Shown piece by piece: positions 35,251 through 43,246 of a stretch of 64,000 nucleotides of DNA (the stretch's first letter is position 1; every line of letters begins with the position of its first letter). The stretch is from the IMG/VR virus record IMGVR_UViG_3300032308_002246, positions 62,001-126,000 of that record; one strand, 5' to 3'. Position numbers and translations under genes: made by a program. Source of the stretch: a virus. Under the pieces are notes generated by a model. The model was not told the DNA's origin, did not search any database, and worked only from the letters and a program-made list of their open reading frames with translations.

Positions 35251-36561
35251 ATGACAATGACTAACTGGCAAAAAGTTTTAGAATACCTAGAACCAAGAAA
35301 ACCTCATTTTTGCCCTGAAACTCCATCTATTACGCAAAAAGTGTTCCTAAGAACTTATGCACTAGAAGCGTTTTTTGGGGGTGCCGCTGGTGGAGGAAAG
35401 AGTAGTGCTCTGCTAATGGCGGCGATGCAATATGTCGATGTGCCTGGATATTCAGCAATTCTTTTTAGAAGAACCTACGCCGACTTATCACTCCCTGGAG
35501 CTTTGATGGACCGTTTCAAGTCCTGGGTTGGCGGGGTGGAGGAGATAAGTTGGAACAACAACACATATGTCGCCACATTCCCATCCGGCGCAAGAATCTC
35601 ATTCGGCTATCTAAACAACACCAATGACTATCTGAGATACAAAGGTTCTGAGTTCCAGTTCATCGGGATGGACGAGGTTACGGAAATACGTGAGTCTGAT
35701 TACAGGTATTTGTTCTCCCGACTCAGAAGACCAAAAAGTGGTGAGCTTTCAAAGGTTCCATTGAGAATGCGTTCTGCTTCAAACCCTGCCCCCAACTGGG
35801 TTAGGCAGAGATTCATTGTTGAAGGCGTAGAAACTGGAAGAATTTTTGTTCCATCCCTCCTTACCGACAACCCAGGAATTGACCCAGAGTCATATCGGCA
35901 GGCACTTGCAGCCCTGGACCCAATTGAGAGAAGAAGACTAGAAGAGGGTGACTGGTGGGCAACGACTCTGGGAAGCCTTTTTGACAGAACCTCATTTGTG
36001 ATAATTGACCAGTCGGAAGTTCCCCCAGTTGGCGGAAACGCTAGGGCGGTGAGGTTTTGGGACCTTGCAGCAACAGAGCCTTCTGGAAATAATCCAAATC
36101 CTGACTGGACGGTAGGAACATTAGTCCTATACGACTCTGGGGTTGCCTATGTCCTAGATGTCAAAAAAGCAAGAGTCAAGGGCGACAAGGTCGAGCAACT
36201 AATAGCCCAGACTGCTTCAGAAGATGGGCCAAATGTCTCGGTCAGAATGGAGCAAGAACCTGGCTCTTCCGGCAAGGCGCTGGTAGACCAATACGCACGA
36301 TACATACTTCCTGGCTATGACTTCATGGGAATTCGCTCAACTGGTGACAAACTCACAAGAGCTAGACCGTTTGCGGCAGCCGTAGCTAACGGCAATGTTC
36401 GGGTTGTTCGTGGTCCATGGCTGAGTGATTGGCTTGATGAAATGTCATCTTTCCCTGAAGCCTGCGACCATGATGACCAAGTTGACTCTGCCGTTGGAGC
36501 TTTTACATTTTTAGCTGGTTTGGGCTTGCCTTATCGTCGCCCAACCAGTATCATCATCTGA
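35251..36561 (+). CDS. terL: Terminase large subunit
   Basis: This is the ATP-driven DNA packaging motor and headful/cos nuclease. Walker A is GGAAGGGKS (K50). Walker B is FIGMDE (D141/E142), followed by a coupling segment LFSRLRR and SNPAP. The C-terminal RNase H-like nuclease has D271 (RFWDLAATEP) and the terminal DHDDQVDS acidic cluster (about 407-413), as in the Terminase_6C family. At 436 aa it is short but complete. It begins the rightward gene set and is transcribed away from the portal. A second ATG (35257) is an alternative start; the ribosome site is poor and the divergent gap is only 34 bases. No small subunit was recognised. Confidence 0.96.
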   Translation: MTMTNWQKVLEYLEPRKPHFCPETPSITQKVFLRTYALEAFFGGAAGGGKSSALLMAAMQYVDVPGYSAILFRRTYADLSLPGALMDRFKSWVGGVEEISWNNNTYVATFPSGARISFGYLNNTNDYLRYKGSEFQFIGMDEVTEIRESDYRYLFSRLRRPKSGELSKVPLRMRSASNPAPNWVRQRFIVEGVETGRIFVPSLLTDNPGIDPESYRQALAALDPIERRRLEEGDWWATTLGSLFDRTSFVIIDQSEVPPVGGNARAVRFWDLAATEPSGNNPNPDWTVGTLVLYDSGVAYVLDVKKARVKGDKVEQLIAQTASEDGPNVSVRMEQEPGSSGKALVDQYARYILPGYDFMGIRSTGDKLTRARPFAAAVANGNVRVVRGPWLSDWLDEMSSFPEACDHDDQVDSAVGAFTFLAGLGLPYRRPTSIII

Positions 36562-36592
36562 CACCAACCAAACCCCTATTAAAAGAGGAAAA

Positions 36593-37117
36593 ATGAATAC
36601 TGAAGTTATTTTTGATGCAGAAAAGTTTGCTGTGCAGATTGCAGAAATATCCAAACAGCTCATGGATGCAGATAAGACTTTTTCTGCAGCTAGGGAGCAA
36701 GATGTTGACATTGAGGAACTCTGCGAATCGCTTTCTACACTTAACTTCTTGAAGCAAGAACTTGCCTCTGTTTACGACACAGCGGCAAAGATAGTTGCTG
36801 ACAAGATGGGCTCACTCCCAATTGTTTCGCTATCAAATGGCACGACTATTGAGAAGAAGTCAGGAAGCGATAGGAAGTCATGGGACCATGACGCACTGGC
36901 TTCAATCGTCACACGGCGGTTGGTTGAAATGTCGACCGACTTGGACACCGGAGAAATGAAATCAAGCATTGACGACATTGCCTCGCAACTGCTACGTTTT
37001 GTCCAGCCGTCGTACTGGCGCATAAAAGAGCTTTCAAAAATTGGTGTTAACGCAGACAATTACTGCCAGGTTTCAGACGAAGTAAAAACAAGCATAATAA
37101 TCCGAAAGGCAAAATGA
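36593..37117 (+). CDS. Uncharacterised protein preceding the annealing protein
   Basis: The 174-aa protein has a good AGAGG ribosome site. The first 75 residues are a helical, acidic segment; the middle has GTTIEKKSGSDRKSWDHDAL and then helices with a QPSYWR motif. I recall similar 'KSWDHD' proteins next to Rad52- or RecT-like genes in phages, but no function is known to me. The TGA overlaps the ATG of the annealing gene (ATGA), so the two are probably made together; a recombination accessory role is inferred from this. Confidence 0.85.
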   Translation: MNTEVIFDAEKFAVQIAEISKQLMDADKTFSAAREQDVDIEELCESLSTLNFLKQELASVYDTAAKIVADKMGSLPIVSLSNGTTIEKKSGSDRKSWDHDALASIVTRRLVEMSTDLDTGEMKSSIDDIASQLLRFVQPSYWRIKELSKIGVNADNYCQVSDEVKTSIIIRKAK

Positions 37118-37782
37118 TGAGCAACGAAATTTATCAACTTCTCTCAGAGCAGTTCCCGCAGGAAATGGAGCGCACCCTAAACAAGGGTGGGGCTTCTTTG
37201 ACATACATCCCAGTTAGCGAAGTTGTTAACAGGATGAACAAGGTCATTGGTGTTGGGAAGTGGTCGCTAAAAGTTCAAAGCTTTGTTGAAATTGGAGACT
37301 CAATCGTTGCGCATGTAACGGTTATTGCTTCAATTGATGGCAACGAGGTCACCCGTGATGGAGTTGGTGGCCAGAAAATCAAACGCGTAAAGGCGACTGG
37401 GGTTGCTGTTGATTATGGCGACGAGGTAAAAGGCGCAGTCTCTGATGCCTTCAAGAAAGCAGTTCAGACATTTGGAATCGGTTTGTACCTTGCTCGAAGC
37501 GAAGACGCAATAGAAATTGAACAGGTAATGGACGCTGAAGTTTCACGCCCTGTTGAACCCGTTGATGCCGAGAAGCTTGAGATGTGGAACACATTCATGT
37601 CTGCAACAAAGAAGATGACCCCAGAACAAAAAGCAACGCTTCGCAAGGAGTGGGAGACATACAGCAATAACGCTCCTGTGCCAAGCAATGCAACCAGTCT
37701 CTCAAACGAGCAGATGGTTTTTCTTCTTGAGACGGTTGTGAAGATTGAGTTCAATGCAGAGTCGCAATCAGGCGCGCAGTGA
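37114..37782 (+). CDS. Rad52-like single-strand annealing protein
   Basis: The 222-aa protein has the Rad52/22 family layout: LTYIPVSEVVNRMNKVIGVGKW near residues 29-50, a beta-strand core with HVTV-ASIDG, and the helix DAFKKAVQTFGIGLYLA (about 111-127) that typifies the family. It would bind and anneal single-stranded DNA in phage replication or recombination. The C-terminal 70 residues are a helical tail. It is flanked by a RecB-like nuclease, forming a nuclease/annealing pair analogous in logic to Red alpha/beta. The stop overlaps the next start as GTGA. Confidence 0.88.
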   Translation: MMSNEIYQLLSEQFPQEMERTLNKGGASLTYIPVSEVVNRMNKVIGVGKWSLKVQSFVEIGDSIVAHVTVIASIDGNEVTRDGVGGQKIKRVKATGVAVDYGDEVKGAVSDAFKKAVQTFGIGLYLARSEDAIEIEQVMDAEVSRPVEPVDAEKLEMWNTFMSATKKMTPEQKATLRKEWETYSNNAPVPSNATSLSNEQMVFLLETVVKIEFNAESQSGAQ

Positions 37783-38564
37783 TAGTCGCCTCTGAACTGC
37801 CATACGAGCTTCCCCCGTATCTTTCACCGTCTTCAATATCAACATATGTTCAATGCCCCTTAAAGTACAAATACTCTAGGGTCAATAAGCTTTCAGAGCC
37901 TCCTACTGAGGCAACGCTGATGGGCAACTTTGTTCACGATGTTCTTGAGTATTTCTATCTAAACATTGAACCAGCAGATAGGACTATTGCTTCGTTAAAA
38001 AACGTTAGCTCATCTATCTGGGCTAGTGGAGAGTGGGCGGAAAAAGTAATTCCGTTCATCAAAGACGGACTCAATACTTTTAGGTGGAATTCTTGGTGGT
38101 GCCTTGAGAATATTTTTAAAGTTGAATCTCCAGTGGATGTTGTTCCGGCTGGAGTAGAAACTGAACTGAATGGCAGTATTGGTGGTTTCCAAATCAAGGG
38201 ATACATTGACAGGTGGTCCACACTGGATGGCAAAACAACAATCTCTGATTACAAAACTGGAAAGACCCCAAAAGCCAGGTATGTTGGTGACAAATTTACT
38301 CAGCTGCTTATTTATGCAATCGTTTTGGCCGATACAAAAGATGTTGAGATAGACCTAATTGAGCTTTTGTATCTAAAAGACGGAACTAAGTTTTCTAAAA
38401 AGTACACATCGGAAGACGCTAGCGATGTTTCAAAAATGGTTGAAAATGTGGGTAGTCAGATAGCTGTTTCATTTGAAACGAATCACTGGGAGGCTATTCC
38501 GGCTGTTTTGTGTAATTGGTGTTATTTCAAAAAAGATATGTGTGAGTACTGGAACAATAAATAA
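37779..38564 (+). CDS. PD-(D/E)XK (RecB/Cas4-like) Fe-S exonuclease
   Basis: The 261-aa protein starts at GTG overlapping the previous TGA. SPSSISTYVQCPLKYKY at the N-terminus, GNFVHDVLEYF (H53), and SDYKTGK (D157, K159) form the nuclease core. C26 with C245, C248 and C255 (LCNWC...C) are placed as in Cas4/AddB-type nucleases that hold a 4Fe-4S cluster. It is likely the resecting exonuclease partner of the Rad52-like protein. The downstream AAGGAG serves the next gene. Confidence 0.9.
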   Translation: MIVASELPYELPPYLSPSSISTYVQCPLKYKYSRVNKLSEPPTEATLMGNFVHDVLEYFYLNIEPADRTIASLKNVSSSIWASGEWAEKVIPFIKDGLNTFRWNSWWCLENIFKVESPVDVVPAGVETELNGSIGGFQIKGYIDRWSTLDGKTTISDYKTGKTPKARYVGDKFTQLLIYAIVLADTKDVEIDLIELLYLKDGTKFSKKYTSEDASDVSKMVENVGSQIAVSFETNHWEAIPAVLCNWCYFKKDMCEYWNNK

Positions 38565-38573
38565 GGAGATTAA

Positions 38574-39113
38574 ATGAGTACCGTCCATTACACGATGAGT
38601 GATGATGCTTTTGCACACTTGGTTGCTCAGGACATTAAGAATAAAGTTAACGATAAGCAGCGTGAGTTTCTGCGTGAATCGCAAAATGTAAACCGTTGGG
38701 CTAGGTGCCTAGATGCACTTCTGCTGAATCTCAATGAGCAAATAGAGGACATTGAAAGCGATATAGAGTCAGATACTGAGCAGTATTCTGCTCTTGGCGA
38801 AGACGGAACCGCTCTTCTTGCAGAGGCAATGCACCATTACCTTGGACAAAAACGCAAGATTGAAAAGTTCAAGGGCTATGTGTCACGGAAGATAAAAGAA
38901 GTAGCAGAGCTTGTTGCAATGCTTGAAAACGGAGTTTCGTCAGAAGACGACATCTTGGTTATGTGCAGGCAAGCAATCATCAGGCACCGGAAAGAGCTAA
39001 ACGACAACGACATTGAACCGACTCCATACGACGAAGCTCTGTGGGAAGTTTTGAATGGACGATGGAACTTTGAAGAAATTGAGTATGACGGAGCGAACCT
39101 AATTGAGATATAG
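38574..39113 (+). CDS. Uncharacterised coiled-coil protein (179 aa)
   Basis: A strong AAGGAG site precedes the ATG. The product is charged and helical; residues about 50-120 (NLNEQIEDIESDIESD, KRKIEKFKGYVSRKIKEV) look like a coiled coil. The C-terminal 40 residues are acidic. No family is recognised. It lies between the RecB-like nuclease and the HNH gene and its end overlaps the HNH start by 11 bases, suggesting a role in the recombination block. Confidence 0.8.
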   Translation: MSTVHYTMSDDAFAHLVAQDIKNKVNDKQREFLRESQNVNRWARCLDALLLNLNEQIEDIESDIESDTEQYSALGEDGTALLAEAMHHYLGQKRKIEKFKGYVSRKIKEVAELVAMLENGVSSEDDILVMCRQAIIRHRKELNDNDIEPTPYDEALWEVLNGRWNFEEIEYDGANLIEI

Positions 39114-39405
39114 GTCTGCCAAAAAAGAAAAAGAATATGTCGAGAGGAGAAAACTCGTTGCTCGACTTCTTGAAGAAAAACCATGGTGTGAGGCTTGTCC
39201 AGTTTTTGCTGAACACGATGGAAAAAAAATGTACAAACGCAATCAATCATCTGATTTGCATGAACTGAAGAGGCGCTCTCAAGGCGGCTCAATTCTGGAT
39301 GAAGAAAACATAATTTGTGTTTGCAGACCGTGCCATACCAGAATTGGAAATTATCCACAATTAGCTTTTGACCTTGGTCTAGCAAAGCACGGCTGGGAAG
39401 AATAA
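39103..39405 (+). CDS. HNH endonuclease-like protein
   Basis: The 100-aa protein starts at TTG inside the preceding gene. WCEAC (C29, C32) and CRPCH (C74, C77, H78) form the structural zinc pairs; DLHEL (H53), N69 and H78 give the HNH active-site pattern. Small HNH proteins near terminase genes can be needed for DNA packaging, or may be free nucleases. Here it sits in the recombination block about 2.5 kb from the terminase gene, so the role is undecided. Confidence 0.85.
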   Translation: MRYRSAKKEKEYVERRKLVARLLEEKPWCEACPVFAEHDGKKMYKRNQSSDLHELKRRSQGGSILDEENIICVCRPCHTRIGNYPQLAFDLGLAKHGWEE

Positions 39406-39499
39406 ATTCTTTTATAAGTTTTATTTCTGTTCTAATAATAATTAACACACAAGATATTTATTACTGGTGTATTGTTGTAATCCTTAGGACCGTTATAGG

Positions 39500-39546
39500 C
39501 GCGAGGGCCGGGTGCACAGGGCAACGTGCGGCACCCGGTTCTTGCG
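39500..39546 (+). ncRNA. Candidate structured RNA: 16-bp hairpin
   Basis: Bases 39500-39515 pair with 39531-39546 over 16 positions (13 Watson-Crick, three G-U) around a 15-base loop. The core CCGGGTGC/GCACCCGG is GC-rich in an AT-rich context. No T-run follows on either strand, so it is not a standard intrinsic terminator. The three G-U pairs indicate an RNA structure read as plus-strand transcript rather than a DNA palindrome. Confidence 0.5.
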
Positions 39547-39616
39547 TGTAATCAATTAAAAAAATCCACATATTTATTACCAGTTTCTATAAATATAGTT
39601 GGGTATAAAATCTCCT

Positions 39617-39725
39617 CATACGACTTAGGGAGGGGGTGGTCCATTTCTAAACGGGAAACCGTTGCAAGAAATATCCTTTACCTGGATTTGCCACTGTGAG
39701 AAAAAATCACAGTGGCTTCTTGCTT
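39617..39725 (+). ncRNA. Candidate folded leader or small RNA with GNRA loop and possible pseudoknot
   Basis: Elements in order: GTCCA (39638-39642); a hairpin AACGG-GAAA-CCGTT (39650-39663) with a GNRA tetraloop; GCAAGAA (39664-39670); TGGAT (39683-39687), which can pair with GTCCA; the 10-bp hairpin 39690-39716; and TTCTTGC (39717-39723), complementary to GCAAGAA. The two long-range pairings cross, so the element could form a pseudoknot or two alternative folds. It lies directly upstream of the resolvase gene, so it may be a cis-regulatory leader or an independent small RNA. Confidence 0.4.
39690..39725 (+). terminator. Probable intrinsic terminator
   Basis: A perfect 10-bp stem (GCCACTGTGA / TCACAGTGGC, 39690-39699 and 39707-39716) with a GAAAAAA loop is followed by a T-rich run (TTCTTGCTTT). 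It would end transcripts from the recombination genes or serve as the terminator arm of an attenuator for the resolvase gene. Confidence 0.6.
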
Positions 39726-39745
39726 TCTGGTGTAGTTTTAATTAA

Positions 39746-40264
39746 GTGAATAGAAAGATAATGGGCTTAGACCTATCGCTGACTTCAACCGGATGGTCGT
39801 GCGATGGTGAGTACGGAGTCATATCTTCAAAGAATAAAAAGACACAAAGACTTGTTGATATATCTGGTGAGATTTTAGAAAAATGCTCAAAGCACAAAGT
39901 TGAAACCGTTGTAATCGAAGGTTATTCTTTTGCTTCTAGAAGTGGCCAGGCGTTCTCCATTGGGGAGCTTGGCGGAGTTGTTAGATTCTGTTTGCTTCAA
40001 TCTGGTTTTGAGTTTGTAGAGGTTCCACCTACGGTTAGGGCAAAATTTGCAACCGGTAGAGGCAATGCAGCTAAGTCAGAAGTTGTTTCAGCAATATCCG
40101 CAAAGACTGGAATTGTCTGGACTGGTTCTGGGGCTGATGACATGTGCGACGCTTGGATATTAGAAGAAATAGGTTTGGTCCACTATGGACAACAACGGTT
40201 TGATTGGCCTAAACTGAACATGTCAGCGCTTGAAAGCCTTGACTGGACACCAACTACTAGATAA
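39746..40264 (+). CDS. RuvC-like Holliday junction resolvase
   Basis: The 172-aa RNase H-fold protein has MGLDLSLTSTGW (D9), VVIEGYSF (E58) and GADDMCDAW (D131/D132/D135), the acidic residues expected of phage RuvC-like resolvases. It would cut branched DNA before packaging. The GTG at 39746 gives the full first strand; an ATG at 39761, behind AGAAAG, is an alternative start. It follows the terminator-like hairpin by about 30 bases. Confidence 0.87.
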   Translation: MNRKIMGLDLSLTSTGWSCDGEYGVISSKNKKTQRLVDISGEILEKCSKHKVETVVIEGYSFASRSGQAFSIGELGGVVRFCLLQSGFEFVEVPPTVRAKFATGRGNAAKSEVVSAISAKTGIVWTGSGADDMCDAWILEEIGLVHYGQQRFDWPKLNMSALESLDWTPTTR

Positions 40265-40274
40265 AGGAAGAACT

Positions 40275-40613
40275 TTGAGCAGAAGTAGCCCGATTAGCCA
40301 GGTCGAAGTTGAAGAAGAACTTTTGCGTCTTGTATCTGTTCTTGAAACAGAAACAGAAGCATTTGAGACGCTCGCAGTAGATGCGGCAAAAAAGGAAGCC
40401 GCCTATAAGTCAAACTGGGCAAAATCATACCTTGGAGCGAAAGGCTCAATCAGGGAACGAGAAGCATGGGCCGACTACCAAATGAATGACGAGAATTACG
40501 ATTATAAAATATCGGAAGGTCTTGTAAAAGCAAAACGAGAACAACTTCTATCTCTTCGCACATCAATTGATGCTCTTAGAACGCTCAATGCAAACGTTAG
40601 GTCGCAGGTATGA
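40275..40613 (+). CDS. Uncharacterised helical protein (112 aa)
   Basis: I choose TTG at 40275, which follows AAGGAAG at a proper distance and lies just after the resolvase stop; an upstream in-frame ATG (40230) would lie within the resolvase gene. The product is a helical, charged protein with alternating Ala/Glu/Lys and ends in LRSLRTLNANVRSQV-type sequence. I recall similar small helical proteins next to recombination genes in other phages. Function unknown. Its stop overlaps the next tiny gene as ATGA. Confidence 0.75.
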   Translation: MSRSSPISQVEVEEELLRLVSVLETETEAFETLAVDAAKKEAAYKSNWAKSYLGAKGSIREREAWADYQMNDENYDYKISEGLVKAKREQLLSLRTSIDALRTLNANVRSQV

Positions 40614-40711
40614 GGCTGAGCAAGAAGAATAAAAAGCTGTTCCCAGAAAAACTTACGAACGACAAAAGCTATTCATTTTCAATACTCAAAAAGAAAAAGA
40701 AAAAGAAATGA
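40610..40711 (+). CDS. Lysine-rich micropeptide (33 aa)
   Basis: The ATG at 40610 overlaps the upstream stop (ATGA), and its own TGA overlaps the ATG of the ParB-like gene (ATGA). The peptide has about 15 lysines, begins MRLSKKNKKLFPEKL and ends in a run of seven lysines. Exact four-base overlaps at both ends support real, coupled translation. It may bind nucleic acid, or simply carry ribosomes to the next start. Confidence 0.55.
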   Translation: MRLSKKNKKLFPEKLTNDKSYSFSILKKKKKKK

Positions 40712-41487
40712 CAGAGAACATACATCCATCGCTATCTGGGATGACCATACCAATAAGTCAGCTGCGTCCACTTGAAAATAATCCACGGCGTGGAGATATT
40801 GGTGCGATTATTTCTTCTTTTAGGGAATTTGGACAAGTAACGCCAATAGTTGTTAAAGACAATGGCGATTCAACATTTACCGTCATATCGGGAAACCATA
40901 GGCTTGCGGCTGCAAAACAAATGGGATGGACAGAGCTTGCTTGCATTGATTTTGATGGCAACGATAAATCTGCAATTGCATTTGCCTTAGCCGACAACAA
41001 GACATCAGAGCTTGGAGAAACAGACCAATCAGTATTAATAGAAATGATTAACAGCATTTCATCGGATTATGTCGAGCTTTTTGACAAGCTTGGTTGGGAT
41101 GATTTTGAAATAGCTTCACTTTCGGTTGACGAAATTAGAAGTTCAAAAAACGATAATCGTTCCGGCTATGTTGCTCCACCAGAAGTAAATCCGTTTAAAC
41201 CACAGAATGATGTAGCTCCGTCTGTAGAAAAAAACTCAAACGACGAGAACATCTATGTTGCTTCAGATGAAGTAAACGAGACCGAAGCAGTAACTCGTGG
41301 AAGCTCTGCAGTGAACATCAAGGGTGGAGAAAAAGCTGTAGTCCAATACACGCTTGTTTTTGATGACTCATCACAACAGCGTGACTGGTATGACTTTATT
41401 CGTTACATACGAAATGACCCTGCGTACATGGGTGATACAACAGCTGCCAAGCTGATTGACTTCATTCGTTCTCATGCGGACTTCTAA
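40708..41487 (+). CDS. ParB-like nuclease-domain protein (IbrB-like)
   Basis: Residues about 13-110 are a ParB/sulfiredoxin-fold domain: PISQLRPLENNPRRG, FGQVTPIVV, VISGNHRLAAA (GNHR 62-65) and ADNKTSELGE. A linker rich in Asn/Asp/Glu (130-200) separates a C-terminal alpha/beta part (YTLVFDDSSQQRDWYDFIRYIR). Phage ParB-like proteins of this kind can be CTP-dependent DNA binders or nucleases. It directly precedes a PP-loop gene (stop and start share one base, TAATG), the same pairing as IbrB/IbrA. Confidence 0.88.
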   Translation: MTENIHPSLSGMTIPISQLRPLENNPRRGDIGAIISSFREFGQVTPIVVKDNGDSTFTVISGNHRLAAAKQMGWTELACIDFDGNDKSAIAFALADNKTSELGETDQSVLIEMINSISSDYVELFDKLGWDDFEIASLSVDEIRSSKNDNRSGYVAPPEVNPFKPQNDVAPSVEKNSNDENIYVASDEVNETEAVTRGSSAVNIKGGEKAVVQYTLVFDDSSQQRDWYDFIRYIRNDPAYMGDTTAAKLIDFIRSHADF

Positions 41488-42650
41488 TGCCTAGACAGCG
41501 GATGTTTTTGTCAATGTCTTGCGTGGACGCTGCCCGTGAGAGGATGCGCCACATATACGACACTTTTGACACTGTGTGCATACAGTTTTCCGGAGGAAAA
41601 GATTCAACAGCAATTCTGTATTTGGCAAAAGAAATACACGAAGAGCGCAATCTTGGTCCTGTAAAAGTTATTTTTAGAGACGAAGAAATGCTGAGCCCAA
41701 CAATTGTCAAGTTTGTTGAAGAAGTACGCAATTATGACTGGGTTGACATGGAGTGGTACTGCTTGCCGATGGGCACGGATGTTTGGGTGCTTGGCAGACG
41801 TCAGTACTGCCTGCTGTGGTCAGCACAGCGCGCCAGAGAAGGCCGTCTAACGAGACAGATGCCAGAATGGGCAATAACAGCCGAGGACTTTGGGCTTGAC
41901 CCAAATAAACCAATACCGCAGACGATTGACTACTACACGATGCAGGGCAAAAAAGGCAAGGTTGCATTTGTAATGGGAGTTAGAGCAAATGAATCAATGA
42001 TTCGTTATCGCTCATTGGTTCAAAAACTGCATGAGAATTATATTGTTGTTCCGTACCGTTCAAAACGAAACATACCCCTTCGTTTTGCAAAGCCGATTTA
42101 CGACTGGACAACCGATGATGTTTTTAAGTTCATCGTCGAGGAACACGGTGGGACATACTGCGAGTACTACGACCTAGCTTCTTCAACAGGAAGCAACACA
42201 CGCGTAGGTATACCTTTGCACGCAGTTGCTGTTAGGCGGATAGGCGATGTTGTTGCAACGGAGCCAGAGTTCTATGACCGGCTGTGGGATATATTTCCCC
42301 ACCTTGATGCGCAGAGGAGAATTTGGCCAGACTACGACATAGAAATGGTCATTATGCGTTATGCCAAAGATGGGTGGGATGGAGTCAGGCGTTGCATTGA
42401 CGAAAACATACTCACAAAAGGCTTAGCTCAACGAGCTCTTGCTTACTCAGCAGAATTTCGTCGAAAGAGCATGAAGGAGCCGCTTTCCTATCCTGTTCAC
42501 TGGTTAATCAGAAATCTTCTAATGCATGAATTCATCGGAACATCTCCGCACCCAATTGGCCCAGGGACAAAAGCGTATTCACTTGCAATGAAAGAAGCTT
42601 CCGAACTTGCAGACATGGATTCACTTGACATAAAAGACGAGAAAATGTAG
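41487..42650 (+). CDS. PAPS-reductase-family PP-loop protein (IbrA-like)
   Basis: The 387-aa protein has the nucleotide PP-loop QFSGGKDST (residues 33-41), then a conserved 'FRDEEMLSP' segment, GVRANES and a long helical C-terminus. It belongs to the adenylyl-transferring PAPS reductase/IbrA/DndC superfamily. Partners in other systems include ParB-like proteins and DNA sulfur modification enzymes, but substrates of the phage members are unknown. It lies between two ParB-like genes. Scattered cysteines do not form an obvious Fe-S motif. Confidence 0.88.
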   Translation: MPRQRMFLSMSCVDAARERMRHIYDTFDTVCIQFSGGKDSTAILYLAKEIHEERNLGPVKVIFRDEEMLSPTIVKFVEEVRNYDWVDMEWYCLPMGTDVWVLGRRQYCLLWSAQRAREGRLTRQMPEWAITAEDFGLDPNKPIPQTIDYYTMQGKKGKVAFVMGVRANESMIRYRSLVQKLHENYIVVPYRSKRNIPLRFAKPIYDWTTDDVFKFIVEEHGGTYCEYYDLASSTGSNTRVGIPLHAVAVRRIGDVVATEPEFYDRLWDIFPHLDAQRRIWPDYDIEMVIMRYAKDGWDGVRRCIDENILTKGLAQRALAYSAEFRRKSMKEPLSYPVHWLIRNLLMHEFIGTSPHPIGPGTKAYSLAMKEASELADMDSLDIKDEKM

Positions 42651-42659
42651 GATTTGAAA

Positions 42660-43217
42660 ATGTCTAATTCTCCAATCAACAACATCTCTTGGGTAGAAAT
42701 TGAAAAGCTAAAGCCGGCCGACTGGAGAACCACGCACACTCTCAAGCCAGACCTCAAGGTTCTGGCCGGTTCAATACTAGATTTTGGCTGGACTAGCCCA
42801 ATTGTTGTCCAGAAGGGTTCGTTCAAAATTATTGACGGATTCCACAGGTGGGTTTGTGCTCAATCTGAACCAGTAAAGAAAATGGGGAACGGAAAAGTCC
42901 CAATCGTGATTGTTGATGTTGACGAGATAGACGCAATGCTCATGCACGTGAGGCTGAACCGTGGCAGGGGCGATGTCGTGACGAAGCATCTTTCCAATCT
43001 TGTTCGCTCGGTTGTGCACTCAAAGAAATACTCAATTGAGCAGATAAAAGATTTGCTGACTATGAGCAACTCGGAAATTGCAGCAATGGTTGACGGCACC
43101 GTAATCAAGCAACGCAAAATAAAGGAGCACACGTACTCTAGGGCATGGGTTCCAATTGAGGCTCCGAGCGAGCCAGAAATGCCTTCTCTAGAGCGTCCGC
43201 CAAACGCAGATAGATAA
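42660..43217 (+). CDS. Second ParB-like domain protein
   Basis: The ATG at 42660 is used, behind TAGGAT; a TTG six bases upstream is less likely. The 185-aa product has VEIEKLKPADWRTTH, LDFGWTSPIVV and IIDGFHRW (HR at 62-63), the ParB-fold core, and a C-terminal helical part with an SIEQIKDLLTMSNSEIAAMV segment that may be a helix-turn-helix. It is shorter than and clearly different from the first ParB-like protein. It closes a ParB/PP-loop/ParB cassette. Confidence 0.87.
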   Translation: MSNSPINNISWVEIEKLKPADWRTTHTLKPDLKVLAGSILDFGWTSPIVVQKGSFKIIDGFHRWVCAQSEPVKKMGNGKVPIVIVDVDEIDAMLMHVRLNRGRGDVVTKHLSNLVRSVVHSKKYSIEQIKDLLTMSNSEIAAMVDGTVIKQRKIKEHTYSRAWVPIEAPSEPEMPSLERPPNADR

Positions 43218-43246
43218 GTTTCGGCGTTATCGGGATAGCTGGTGTA

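Larger units (their letters stand above)
39406..39745 (+). other. 340-base non-coding stretch with structured RNA candidates
   Basis: This is the only long gap among rightward genes. It is AT-rich at both ends and contains no credible reading frame. It holds a 16-bp hairpin (39500-39546) and, about 90 bases on, a folded element ending in a terminator-like hairpin (39617-39725). Possible promoters are TTGTTG with TTATAG (39472-39498, 15-base spacer) and a TATAAA at 39604-39609 without a clear -35. Confidence 0.7.

Noticed and set aside
39500-39546. Intrinsic terminator
   Set aside because: Strong stem but no T-run on either side; listed as structured RNA instead.
39406-39745. tRNA in the non-coding stretch
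   Set aside because: No acceptor/T-arm pattern or GTTCRA-type loop; the stems do not form a cloverleaf.
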